64,000 nucleotides of DNA. It comes from Oxyruncus cristatus. Lineage: Eukaryota; Chordata; Aves; Passeriformes; Cotingidae. The stretch lies in contig VXAY01006792.1 of NCBI GenBank assembly GCA_013399855.1, positions 62,001 through 126,000 of the forward strand, read 5' to 3'. How positions within the stretch are numbered: the stretch's first letter is position 1; each line of letters starts with the position of its first letter. Position numbers and translations under genes: made by a program. Positions 24,456 to 35,580 of this stretch are shown here, one piece after another. The notes under the pieces were generated by a model. It ran no database searches. It was not told the DNA's origin and saw only the letters and a program-made list of their open reading frames with translations.

Positions 24456-25332
24456 TGGCAAAAAACTCTGGCTCTTACATCAAAAGCACTGGAGGGCATT
24501 ATCCATCTCACAATTTGCAAAGGTGTTTGTGACTATTTATTTACAATGCTTCCCTATCATGCAAGTCATGCAGAAACAGAGCTTTGCCAAAGCCTAGCAA
24601 ATCCCTGTACTGAAGTAAGTTTGCACAAGAGTAGTATAATACAGAGCAAACAAAGCATGGCATGAGGCCATGGAGCTGAATGTTTCCAAAAGAGGTGTCT
24701 TTTTGGGGGGATATGGAATTAGATGATTTGAAAGAAGACATAAAACCAAAGCAAAATAAGGAAGAAGAGCCGAAATTCTGCCTTGATCTCGTCCCATTAT
24801 TTCAAGAAGACATTTGGACACGTTGTCAAGCTTGAAGATGATGAAATTGAAAAATAGCCCAGGTTCTTCATCTTGCTCAGAAGGTATTTTGTGTTGTTTG
24901 TCTTTAACCTGCTCTTAAGCAAAACCTACGTCTTGCACAATGACTTGACTTCAGGGAAGGCCTTTGAGAACAACATGAAACATCATGAAACGAGCCAGGG
25001 CATGAGCATGTGGAGCATCTGCACGTGGCTCAGAGGAGAGCTAGTCACAATAGAGAGGTCAGGAAGAAACTGCAAAAGGAAACCAAGAAGGAGCAAAAAG
25101 CCAAAGAGCTTACAAACAGATGAAAACTTAAAAAAGTGGGAGTATATTTTAGGCAGAAGGAAGAGTGAATGGACCCCTGTAGAGATCTGTATTGCCACTG
25201 TCCTCTTCTTGGTCCTCTTTTGATACCTGTCCGTAGTTATAGGAGTCATTAAAAAGCTTCTGCTGTGTTCTCAAGAGTAAATTAAAAGCAAAATACTTCT
25301 TGACAATGCATTTTTCCAGCAGCTCTCCTCAC

Positions 25333-25407
25333 CTGTTGAATTAAATTCGGATTCCACCAACTATCACCAAAAAAATGAAGACCAGAGTTCACCACTCTGG
25401 TATCCAG
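25333..25407 (-). other. Exon-like segment, best splice-site pair in the window
   Basis: On minus, a good acceptor (AAAAGTCCTTTCTTATCAG) has a branch-like CTGATGA/TGATGAC about 30 bases upstream. It is followed by 75 bases and a CAG|GTGAGG donor. The 75 bases keep one frame open through all 25 codons (starts LDTRVVNSGL, ends NLIQQ), and the length is a multiple of three. The other two frames are closed. The peptide resembles nothing I know. Pseudo-exons of this quality do occur by chance, so expression data would be decisive. Confidence 0.25.
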
Positions 25408-27939
25408 CTGATAAGAAAGGACTTTTGGAGGTCATCAGCCCTTCAGAGATTGTGAGAGTATCCTTTTCCCAAAATAGCCATATCACATCTTTGCCTGTTC
25501 TTAAAATCGTATTTGAATGAGCCATTTCGGAAATTCTTGAGATGCTTGGTTATGCTTTGTTTACTCTCAAGCTGGAATCAAAATCAATGAAATACAAGTG
25601 GAATTATATCTGAGACAAAAACACAGGGACTAGACTGCCCCATTCATGGTTTTGGACCCAATTTGTCAGATTCAAGCCATTCAGATAGAACTCTGGGGAA
25701 AAAAAAAAAATCTAGTGTGAAACTAAAGCTGCAATGGATTCAGTATTGAATGTCTTCCCAGCCTCATGGGCCCAGCACTACAGCCCTGGGTTTCTGTTCT
25801 TAGGGTCAACCTAATTCCTCCCCTTTCAGAACCAACCCATTCCCATTCTGGCTCACTATTTAAGCACTTCAACCTTCTTTGGGAGTATCATACTTTTTCC
25901 AGGGGCACCCACTGCTTGTGGAGAGTTTTTTTGAATAGTTAAAGGGCTGTAACAAATGGAAACCTGTATGTTGTTTTACTCTTTTAGGAGACACAATCTA
26001 TTTGCTTCCTTAAGAAAACAAATGCTGACATATCACTTCATTTATCCAGAGTTTGGAACGTTGAGATCTGCTGTAACCATTTTTTTTGCCCGCTTTCAGA
26101 AATATTTTGCAATACATACACCTACTCATTAGATTTTAAAAAAATTCACCAAACTCACCCACTCACTGGATTAAAAAAAAAAAAAAAAGTTCACTTCAGT
26201 CCAAATCCACAACATGATAACAGGCTTTTAAACAAATAAGCACATTTCTTAAAAGGAATCCGTATCTGTTAAATCACTTGTACAGCAGTGCGGTAAGTCA
26301 GCCCACAGCCTAAGTGATACTTGATAGAATAGAGTTGCTGGATATAAAAGCTTAAATTTCTCATATGCAGCCAGCACTAATGTTTGCAAAGCCAAGGTTT
26401 GCTGTTCAAAGTTTTGAATGTGCTCTCCGGTTCGACTTTTCTTGCTGTTGCAAGCACCTCATGTCAGCATTCCTTGGAGTCTGCATAATGTACATATACC
26501 CTGATCTTTAACCTCTGTGTCATCACCCAGATCAAAATCAATAGAGGGATATGACACTGGAGGGACCATTTGCCCACAGTAGTTCAAACAGACAGATGGG
26601 CTGTTATACTGAGCGTGGGGCCAAGGAAATTTGGATTCAGTCAAGGGGGTTTTGCTTTTTTGGAGTGTGAAATGAAGCTCTCAGAAACTGGATGCACAGA
26701 AGGAGGTGAGTTCAGCTTCAGTGTCAGCAAAACCACTGCAGGTACTGTAGTCTTTGCACCTTGAGGCATGGTGAGAAGGTTGCCTGCCTTTGGGCTTTGC
26801 TGTTTTCTGTCTTTTTATTGTATGAATTCCCCCATGATCCACATAAATATCACTTTATCTCTTGGGCTAAACTAGGTCATGAATAATAAAAGGAAACAGC
26901 AGTTACCCTCCACGGTGCCTGTAAAATTCCCTGTCTTTATCCTAAGGGACTGTGACCACTTTTTTCACAGTTTTCCCCCTGTGGTGTGTGAAACGTGGTT
27001 GGACATTTGGAGCCTGGCAGCTGCTCACTTGCCAGCCTGCAGACCAGGATGGGGTAGTGAGGTACTGGATGAACTCAGGTGGTAGGTGGGCAGAGGTGAT
27101 GTAAAATGGGACTCCCAATGACACAACTGCATGTGAGGTCATTCTCCAGCGTTGGGCTGCAGAAGGCATCTGTTTGCCAAAATTCAGGTCTTTGTGATCC
27201 TCAAGCATCACAGGAGATACAAAGGGTAAAGGTGGGACACCCGGTGTTTGGGTGCCAGCAGGACCGGCAGAGTTCCCACAATGCCAGCCCTGGGGAAGGG
27301 AGGCTTCACTTTTGCTTGTGCCTGGGCAGTGCTGCAAAATATTGTGCTTTTCTGTAGTTATCCCGTCTCCAAGTTTCTGCTGGGTCTGAGCTCCAGGTTT
27401 GTAGCAGTGCCCTTGCCCTCCTCTTATGGGGGCTATAGAGATTCCACAAAGCAGCCTGGTGCGTTACTGCTTGGAACACTTCACAGTTGGAGCACTACTG
27501 CCATTTCCCTCTCTCTCTTATTTCTTCTTTCATGCCCATGGTAGTCCATGACTGAAAATCAGGCAGACACGTCCAACTGTAAAAATAAAAATATTTTTAG
27601 TTCACATTTTTCCAAATGCTTCCCCCCCCCCCCAAAGCAGTGTATAACTCTTTATAATACAGCCTAGTTAATATTGCCCTTTCATTCTATACTAGCACAA
27701 CACCTCAGAAAGATGGGATGAAAAAGGCAGGCTGTGCTTTAGGAATAGACCACTATTCCCAGGCAAACTGATCTTAACAAAAATATTGTAATGAAATCAA
27801 TATGTATTATTACACATAATGAAGCAAAATGTATATTTTCACATATTACCTCTATTTGCTTTTACTCTTTACATATAGTCATAAAAATATTTATTTTTGT
27901 GCTTAGAATAACAAAATGAAAGCTCAGTGTTCAGGCTCT

Positions 27940-28130
27940 ATCTGGCTGGCACTTATTATTTCCATATGTTAGGGCAACAACCAGATTGCTCTGCCAGTTA
28001 ATTCTGTGACTCTTTCTCCACCTTTTCATCTGATCCAGCAAAGATTATTTTCTTTGCAGCTATTATTGCAGAGAGGTGACCGATTGCCACCGGGCAGAGA
28101 GTTAAAAATGAAAGGATCAATTAAGTTTAT
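27940..28130. promoter_or_regulatory. Possible conserved non-coding block
   Basis: AT-rich, non-repetitive sequence with CATATG, an AGGGCAACAAC word, GTTAATTC and TATTATTGCAG-type words. It has no simple repeat and hardly any CpG. The look is that of conserved enhancers, but the evidence is composition only. Confidence 0.15.
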
Positions 28131-28348
28131 TCTTCTTGTGAGAAAATATGCACATTTTCTCAGAACATTAAATTCCATCTGAGGATCAGAGAAGAGGAAT
28201 TAAGATGCTTTCAATATTTTAAACACGTCTCCCTGTATGCTGTATTTGGATTTTAACTCTGGAGAGAAGTCCCACTCCCAGCTCTGCTCACTGAAACTGA
28301 TGGCAAAATATCCTGTTGACTTGAATGGAGCAGGGATTGAAGACAACA

Positions 28349-28457
28349 GGGCATCCCTGGAAAATGAACGTGATCTAGATGAAGATGTCTCTGCCCGTGG
28401 CAGGGGGGTTAGACTAGATGACCGTTAAAAGTCCCTTCCAACTCTGTGATTCTACGA
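28349..28457 (+). mobile_element. CR1 LINE 3' fragment
   Basis: GGGCATCCCTGGAAAATG, then ATGTCTCTGCCCGTGGCAGG, GGGGTTAGACTAGATGACCG and GTCCCTTCCAACTCTGTGAT follow avian CR1 order to the 3' end. The 5' part of this fragment is more diverged and may carry a small deletion. Confidence 0.9.
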
Positions 28458-29409
28458 AATTGATAAGCTCACGCTTTTTATCCCTGATATGTCTGAAACA
28501 TTTGATATGTATGTGTACAAAGTGGTCTTGCAAAGCTTTTGGAGGTGCACCATCACCACCACCACCCTCAAGAAGTTCAGCTGGAGCCAGAGACAAGGTT
28601 CTGCAGAGCAGTTCAAGGAAGGAGGAACATCTGGTCAGTCATGTTTGGAGTTAAAGAGCACACTCCTGCTTCTGAAGCACAGCATATCACAGGGTGTCTT
28701 TGCGTGTCTGCAGCCTGCCAGGAACTACAACTGATACACTATCCATAAAAATGAGTGACTGAGGGAATGGGTGTCCATCAGCCCTCCTGGTGCAGTGGAC
28801 TACAGCTAATAGAAGCTGCAGAAATATATCTGTAGCTCAGTCACAGCCCCATTCCTGGCTGGATCAGTTAGTTTGCATGGAGCTCCATGACAGTGAACTT
28901 GGATGCTTATCACGCCTCGTGCTGCCAGGGCCCAGCCAGACCAAGACCTGATCAATATTTAAGTCTGAAACCTTTATTTCTCTTCTCGAGACCTCAGGTA
29001 TGTCCCTACTGCAGCTCCGGGACTGTTTCTCACTTTCCATGACCAGGAGCACCGACACTTGCCCTACTGCCTGGTGGGTTAAGACGTGGCCATGCACGAG
29101 TGCTCACCACTGTGGGCTCTCCTTGGGGCTGGAAGGAGCCCTGATGTACACCTGATGTACACCTCACATCCCTGAGGTAGCATTTGAGGGTCAGGGCTGT
29201 GGGACACGTGGCTGTGGAATTTATGGCTACAGGTTCATACCTTCCCCTCAATCAAGCCATCATCCTGGGAAGTTTGCTGGAGAGCTGGGGCAGGAAAATC
29301 AACAATGTCAGTGTTTTGTAAATATGATTAGAGGCCAAGGGGAAACACCAGGAGCAGATCTCCCAGGCCTCCATGTACTCCTCCGTGATGCCCCCTCTCA
29401 ACACGGCCA
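28458..29409. other. Unique non-coding DNA, no gene seen
   Basis: No gene recognised. It contains an ACC/CAC-rich patch at 28547-28567 and the 11-bp tandem duplication CTGATGTACAC at 29141-29162. Confidence 0.5.
29141..29162. repeat. 11-bp perfect tandem duplication
   Basis: Two adjacent identical copies of CTGATGTACAC. Confidence 0.95.
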
Positions 29410-29474
29410 GGTATGGGACATTCACTTGAACTCAGTGATCCTTGAGTCCCTTTCAACTCAGAATATTCTGTGAC
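29410..29474 (+). mobile_element. TguSINE1-like SINE, 3' part
   Basis: GGTATGGGACATTCACTTGA corresponds to the end of the tRNA-Ile head (…GTATGGGCCA) plus the junction to the tail. Next come ACTCAGTGATCCTTGAGTCC, CTTTCAACTCAGAATATTCT and GTGA, the same tail as in the element at 14955-15086. The tRNA D-arm part upstream is not recognisable, so the copy is 5'-truncated or decayed. Confidence 0.75.
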
Positions 29475-30520
29475 TGACAGTCAAAATGTTGCCAACACTG
29501 TAATCAGGTGGGCAGGAGCAGAGCATTGCAGATCAGCTGTGATGCAGCTATCAACTCCAAGCAGAAATTGCCTCTTCATTTTCAGCAGTGCCTCTACAGC
29601 ACAAGTCCTGAGGACATACAGAGCAAGGTTGAGTCAGCAGGCGAGAAAAAGAGATATTGGGTAGGGACTTCATGGGAAGCAGAGTAAGGAAAATGCTTCC
29701 CTTGGAAAGGTGTTGTAACAAAGATAAAATGCTTCAGATGTCAACAGGATACCACAGGATCCCGGAAAAACCTCACAGCTTCTCTGCTGCAGAACTGTTC
29801 ATTCACAAAATAGGGTTTCTTCCTCATTTTTAGGTTATTATAGATAGTTTCTATACTGCTAGAGCTCCACTGACCAGCAGTGTGAGACTTTTGAGAGCTG
29901 CAGCTGCTCAGGCAGAATCAGGCATCTCAGCATAAAGGCACCTTCTGTACATATTTCCTTTCCTTTCCCTGACAGAGTAACTGGAGCAGTATAAGCAACT
30001 TTATATTGACATAATTCATCCCCACTGGGGGTGTTATATCATGTTAGAGAGATTTAGATGGTTAAAGTGATAAAACTTGTGAATAGAGAAGCTAGTAGGA
30101 TCATGAATTAGTTTTTTTACTCCTTGCACTCTACATGACTCACAGTAACTCAAACTTGTAAGAATAACAGTGTATAAATTGGCCAGAACTAAGCCCCTTT
30201 GCCAAGACAGATGAGTTTTTAACTACCTGCATGCTCAGACCTTCCACAGCCACAGAAATCTTGCACGAGGATAGCAGATTTGCTCCTAAGTAACATATTA
30301 TCTAGTGAAAGCAGCACATATATACCAAACTTTCCAAAGGAAACCAGTGATTCTGGATTCTTTTATACCTAAATGCCAGTCCTGAGAAAACTTATAGGGT
30401 ATCTTAAATGGGAACTGCTCATTGTAAGGAAAATAATGATAGGGATGCAATCTCTGAAAGATACAGATTGTTCTGCAGAGAGCTGTGTTCTTATCTTCAG
30501 AACATTCTTGGGTAAGAGAA
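29475..30520. other. Unique non-coding DNA, no gene seen
   Basis: No repeat or splice structure recognised. Open frames are 64 codons or shorter. Confidence 0.5.
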
Positions 30521-30753
30521 AAGAGTCAAAAAAAAAGTGCTGAGGAAGAAGGAAAGAGATCTAACCGCCAATAGGGAATGATGAACAGAAAGGGTGAGAA
30601 AGGACAGTCTTGGAAAGGGGCTAGAAAGAAAAAGACAACAAAGGAGGGGAAAAACTGAAGAAGGCAAGGGGGAGGGGGACGGGGAGAGAAGAATGTGTGA
30701 AACAAAGGTGAAAGAAAGGGAAGAAGAAATGAAAGTGAGAAGGGAAGAAAAGC
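30521..30753. repeat. Polypurine-rich tract with G-runs
   Basis: Over about 230 bases the plus strand is mostly A and G, broken by short interruptions. At 30667-30685 three G-runs lie close together (GGGGGAGGGGGACGGGG). Such tracts can form triplex or G-quadruplex structures and often mutate in length. The long pyrimidine-coded open frame on the other strand (serine, phenylalanine, proline) is a by-product of this composition. Confidence 0.85.
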
Positions 30754-31288
30754 CATGGTCGAGGTCTGAGATGAGTATGTTCAGTTCCTATTTTATTTAT
30801 ACATTTATATTCCAGTCAGTGTTTAGTAGGTGCCTCTAAAGGCTGTGATTTATTATAATTTTTCCTTTTCAGTCCTACAGAGGAAGGGGCAAAGGCCAGG
30901 AGGGGGCTGGATTCTTCGCCTAGGGCACGGCTGCTCCTTAGGCTGGCCCTGAATTCAGAGAAGTGCTAATGCTCCCTGGAGCTGGAATGCAATTAATTTT
31001 CTATGGCACAGTGTTCCAGAAAGAGCATATTTGGGGAGGCTTAGGTTTGTGATTCTAGGCTACCCTTAGCCTATCTGTGCAAATTGGAGCTGTGACACCA
31101 GCTATCCACACCGGGTTATTTTTTTACACATCTGGGATTTTTGACCTGAAAATGTTTGTTTGCATGACATTTCTGCAAGTGAAGAGGGCGAGCATCTCGT
31201 TTTACCCACGTAAGTGCTCCATTTGGCAGCCTGGCCAGAGTCCACTCGAGTTAGCAGCAAAATCTTCTCTGACTTATCTCTGACTGCC

Positions 31289-31318
31289 TTTTATTTATTT
31301 ATTTATTTATTTATTTTA
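31289..31318. repeat. TTTA microsatellite
   Basis: About seven TTTA units in a row, ending in TTTTAAATTAAA, some 30 bases before the assembly gap. Confidence 0.95.
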
Positions 31319-31346
31319 AATTAAACTTTGCAGAGGTCAAATTTGG

Positions 31347-31383
31347 NNNNNNNNNNNNNNNNNNNNNNNNNNNNNNNNNNNNN
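31347..31383. other. Assembly gap, 37 N
   Basis: A run of 37 N between ATTTGG and TTTTAACC. The missing sequence and its true length are unknown. Confidence 1.
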
Positions 31384-34049
31384 TTTTAACCAACACCGAG
31401 CAGGGACACTGGATGATTTGGAATAATCAGTTTAAGACCACATGTGACACGTCGCTGTAGCAGGATACTTTTTCCATGACAGCTTGTTGTGTGTCACAGG
31501 GACATTTGTCACTGATCACTCAATTATCCACAAATTACAACTTAACTTCATTTACACCATTTCCTGGTAAAAGTCAGGGCAGTCTTCTGAAACCAATAGG
31601 CCCCATCTCCTGCCATAGCATCGTAATCAGTACATTATTGATAGCCAGGAATTTAACCCACACTTACAAATATTTTTGCATCAGAAGACTTTGCTCCCAT
31701 CTTGCAATAATGTCACTAGTTTTTGACTGCTACACACTTCAAAAAGCTTCAGAATTTTCCAATTAAAAAAAATGTGGGTTTTTTTTTTTCATCTGTGGTC
31801 AGAACATTCTGAGGGGAACTTTTTCTTTTTTAAAGAGAAAACACTAAATTTTTTTCCCTGCCTCTCTTAAGCTTTCTCCCTAAGGCTGGAAATCTGGTCT
31901 TGGCACACATTTACCACCTGAGATGCCAGTGCAGCTATTCCCCAGCTGCTGGGGGTTGCATAGGGGTATGGGAGCATGAAGGTTGTCCCAGGTAGCGCAG
32001 AAGTTACACCTCACTTATGTGTGGTGGCACTTGAAGGAAATCTAGGGTTATGAGACTCACAGATGGGTTTGGGCTTTGCTTTGTGCTCTGGTTAAAGCTT
32101 GCTTCGAGGTTCCTGGAAACCCCAGGTAAGATAGGCTGATATTTCCAGAGCTTTTCTTTGACCTCCTCATGTTATAAATGAAATAAAACAGCTCAGACTT
32201 TAAATATATGGAAAAGTACAGGCATATATCTTCCGCCCAGGGCAAGAATGTAAGTAAAGCCTTGCATTGACTACTTTTAGTGATGGTAATGCCTCCAAAG
32301 GACAAATGTCCCTATTTTGGGAGCCTGGTCCAAAGCCTTTCCAAAGCAGTAACTAACAAGTTGTTTACCTCTGGACACCTATGCCACCTCTGCTGACTCA
32401 ACTGGAAAAAAGAAGAAATGACTGACCATTGCAGGACTCAGTCCATTCCAACATTCATTGTTCAATAAATAATTGAAAATGGTGGTACCGGGGAAGTATG
32501 ACTTCATGGTGTTTGAATAAGCTACCCTGTGGAAGGCTGATGGAAAGAAGATAAAATATGCTGAATACTGTATATTTAGACCATTGTTTAGTAGGTGAAA
32601 TAGTATTTCCTTGTGAGTCACTGGCTTTGCTTGTGGATCAATACCACAGTACAGAGGCAATAACTTTGCACGTAGTGCAGCTTCCCCTTGGTTGACTCCT
32701 CGGGAGAGAGGATTTGGATAATCTCTTTGCTGGCACAAACATGCTGGCAAAAGCAGAAGCTCCCAAACTACACTCCCTGATTAACTGGTGATGCAAATAC
32801 TGCTTTGGGGAAGGTGCTGCAGAAATCACAGGTTTAGGTTGGGGAAGGAGCTGTTTCCAGGGAGGATGGGGAGAGCATCCTCATCTAGGAAGTTGAAGGG
32901 TCCCTGTTATCTGCTAAGCAACTCAGGAGTACACCTGGTGCTCACAGGGACACCCTCTGCTCCTTCTGCCACCAAGTGTAACCCTGGCACATGCAGGGCT
33001 GAAGCCACAGGTCTGGACAGTTTCCCTCTGTTATCTCTACCTGGAGCTGTTTAAATGGGGAACAGAAGATACTGTCCCTCAAATCCAAATTGTGTGAGGC
33101 TTTGCAACTTGGGAAATCCAGCCTCGACCCTTCCTGCCACCACTGCACTGCAAGAGGGCGACAAGGCCAGGTGTTGGATGGAGATACCCTCCTGTCTTCT
33201 CCTAAAAAGTGTACTACAGCTGCCAAGGGTGCAAAACTCTTCAGACAACTGCTGGACCTACAGCACTGAGGCCAAAAGGTGGGCCAGCCCCAGTTCTGAC
33301 TGTTTTCCCTGTGGAGGAAGAGCTTTGTCATGCAGGCCTGTGGACCAGGCTATGTGGTATTCTAGCCCAGGGAAGCTGATGGGAGCTTCCCTCTGCTTTG
33401 ATTGCAGTTTGGAGCCTGGTAATGCCCATCAGTGCACCTGAGCAGGGCTGAGCTGTTCCTAATCTAATGTGAGCACTCTGTGGAAGGCAAATGATCTGGA
33501 GTGGAAGTTTGGGGCTGGCTATGGGGAGGGAAGGTGAATAATTGCTGACACATGGCTCTTTTCTCTCGCTCAGCTTGGGTTTTGGGCCTGAAGGTGCACA
33601 GTGCATGGTGTCATCTGAAGGGTGAGTGCAAAAGCTTTGAAAGAAGCGAAGGAAGTCAGGCAGGGAGCCTCCATAAATCTATCAGAAAGTTAAATACTGT
33701 AAAATCTCCATGTTGTTTACCAGCTGTGCCTACAATGAAAACAGAAATAATCCTGGTAAAGATGACCTTTGATCAGCAAGGTGGAGAAATTAGGTCAAAC
33801 AGGTTTTTGCTTAGCTGATACCATAAGCTGGGGATGAAGAGAAATAAAATTCTCTTTCAAAAAATGTAATAGTCTGAGGGCTCCATAGAAAGCTGATGTT
33901 CAGCAGCCTGAGGCAAATTTGCTGCTCTTGCAAACCTTACTTGCACTGAGCACTGAATGCAGAGGGCAGGGGAACACGTGTACACAACACAGGAGCAATT
34001 GCCTGCTCCATGAGATGGGGTTTGATGTTTAAATTACATTACAGGGCAT
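31384..34049. other. Unique non-coding DNA, no gene seen
   Basis: Balanced composition. Overlapping open frames of 123-129 codons on both strands around 32379-33441 have no recognised domain. T-runs near 31781-31790. No mobile element recognised. Confidence 0.5.
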
Positions 34050-34135
34050 GCTCTGGCAGGGCTTTCTGTATGACCTTGGGAAAGCCCTTCTGTTGGTTCA
34101 GACTCAGTTATCTCCACCTGCAGAACAGGGCACAG
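34050..34135 (+). mobile_element. MIR SINE fossil fragment
   Basis: The phrase TGTATGACCTTGGGAAAGCC corresponds to the MIR TGTGTGACCTTGGGCAAGTC block. It is followed by GACTCAGTTATCTCCACCTG and CAGAACAGGGC, in place of CCTCAGTTTCCTCATCTGTAAAATGGG. About 85 bases are recognisable. Confidence 0.6.
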
Positions 34136-35224
34136 CCCCTCCTGCGCCACGGCCGTGACACCAGGCATGCCCAGGTCACATTTTGCAGGTGGGGGGTGTT
34201 CCAGGGTGTCGCTGCTGGCACATGCAGCTGCACACCCAGGTCAGGGCGTTCATGTCATCTCTGCCTCTGCACGAGGGGTCATGGTGTGGCAGCGGAGCTC
34301 CTCCTGAGCGTGGTCTGTGCACACAACCAGGGCTCTCCTTGCAGGCGGTGAGGGTGGGCGCACCTCCCCGAGCTTTGAAGGGAGAAATGGTTAGCTGTAT
34401 GAAAACGGACCTCTCTATGAAAACAGACCCTGGCTCTTTTTATTTGCAGCAGCAATGCATCCTTCTGAGACTGGCATCAGCCAGTCCCGTGGTGTCCCAT
34501 TAGGATCCTGCGCTCAGCATGAGGTCACGGTGGTTGTCAGTGCTTTCCAAACCCACTGTTCGCACTGCAGAGATTCAGGCTGGCCCGAGGGGGAACCAAG
34601 GCTGAGCATGCTCATTTGTAATTAATGGATAAAAGGGTCTTCAGGAGAACTTGTCATATGGCAAATATGCCACCACAGAAAATGCACATAAATAACCAGT
34701 TAACAGTTTTGGATGGGGCAGGCAGTGCCTGCCTTCACCTACATCCCTGCACCCGTATGTGGGGGCCACCAACCTGAGCAAAGACATCCCCGTCTGAAAC
34801 AGACAAAGAAGAGATCTCAGCCTCTCTGGATATTATTTTACATTCAATGACAAAATTTGCCAGACTCCAGACTTTCCTGTAAGCAGCAGTTTAGCAGGGT
34901 CTGGAGATGTGTGAGCACTCAGGGGGTTAAATCAGCAAATGGGTGACATGATTTTACGCCTGTGGGCGGTTTGTTCCAAAGATCAGCTGCTCTCAAAGCA
35001 AAAGTAAACTCACAGTGTTTATTATGAGTCACTTAAGCAAGCAAATTATTAGTAGAATCTCATCTGTGGTTATGCAAGTTGGGACCTGAGGTGAAGGTTA
35101 ATTATTTTTTCCCGTAAAAAAAAAAAAACCAACAAAAAAACCCAACAAAAAACCCCTGACTGCCAACCTCTCTGAGGTGCTTTAGCAACTGCCATAGGTA
35201 GATTAGGAAGATGCTTCCTGCACC
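34136..35224. other. Non-coding DNA, GC-richer than average at its start
   Basis: Several CpG occur in 34140-34370 but are too thinly spread for an island. The A12 run near 35117-35128 and other A-runs are low complexity. No gene recognised. Confidence 0.5.
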
Positions 35225-35360
35225 TATACAAGAGCGCTCTGCCTGGACATCTCCGGGTGTTCCTGCTGAGTTAAAGAGGACGTGAGGATGTGGAACTAAT
35301 TTTGCACACCGAGGGCTCAGCCCAAGACCCCCTGACATCCCAGAGAGCCTTTTCATTAAC

Positions 35361-35580
35361 TTCAAGGGGCCCCGAGCCGGGCTCTCTGTGAATGGCAGGG
35401 GTCTGCAGCGGGCAACAGTGGCCGGTGCACAAAGCCTGCCCTGCCGCTGCCCTCCTGCTGCCCCTGACCTCCCGCCGGAGCTGAGCCACCGCCGCCCCGG
35501 CGCTTTCAGAGCCCCCTCCACCCGGCGGGATGGATGGCTGGTAATTGTGTGAGCTTTTTCTCAGGGCGGCACCTTGTACG
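35361..35580. promoter_or_regulatory. CpG-island-like segment, possible promoter
   Basis: By hand count there are 15 CpG in 220 bases and about 69% GC, far above the rest of the window. Six CpG sit in 35471-35522 (CCCGCCGGAG, GCCGCCCCGGCG). A GC-box-like GGGCGGC lies at 35565-35571. CpG stay more frequent than average to about 36070. In birds such islands usually mark promoters, so this could be the start of an unannotated transcript, or an orphan island. No TATA box or clear coding start is tied to it. Confidence 0.4.

Larger units (their letters stand above)
24456..28348. other. Unique non-coding DNA with AT-rich patches
   Basis: No named gene. A 116-codon open frame at 24873-25223 has hydrophobic ends and a lysine/arginine-rich middle, but no family match. 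A12 at about 25689-25700, A16 near 26174-26189 and C11-12 near 27625 are homopolymers. The 27560-28200 part is AT-rich and may be enhancer-like. An exon-like segment on minus at 25333-25407 is listed separately. Confidence 0.5.

Noticed and set aside
24873..25223. 116-codon plus-strand open frame with hydrophobic ends and a basic middle
   Set aside because: I considered a small secreted or membrane protein, but no cysteine pattern or domain fits, and the opposite strand is also open.
30526..30756. Serine/phenylalanine/proline-rich minus-strand open frame
   Set aside because: A direct product of the polypurine tract on the opposite strand.
35102..35521. 139-codon minus-strand open frame through the CpG-rich segment
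   Set aside because: Open mainly because the GC-rich segment has few stops; it ends inside a homopolymer-coded phenylalanine stretch.
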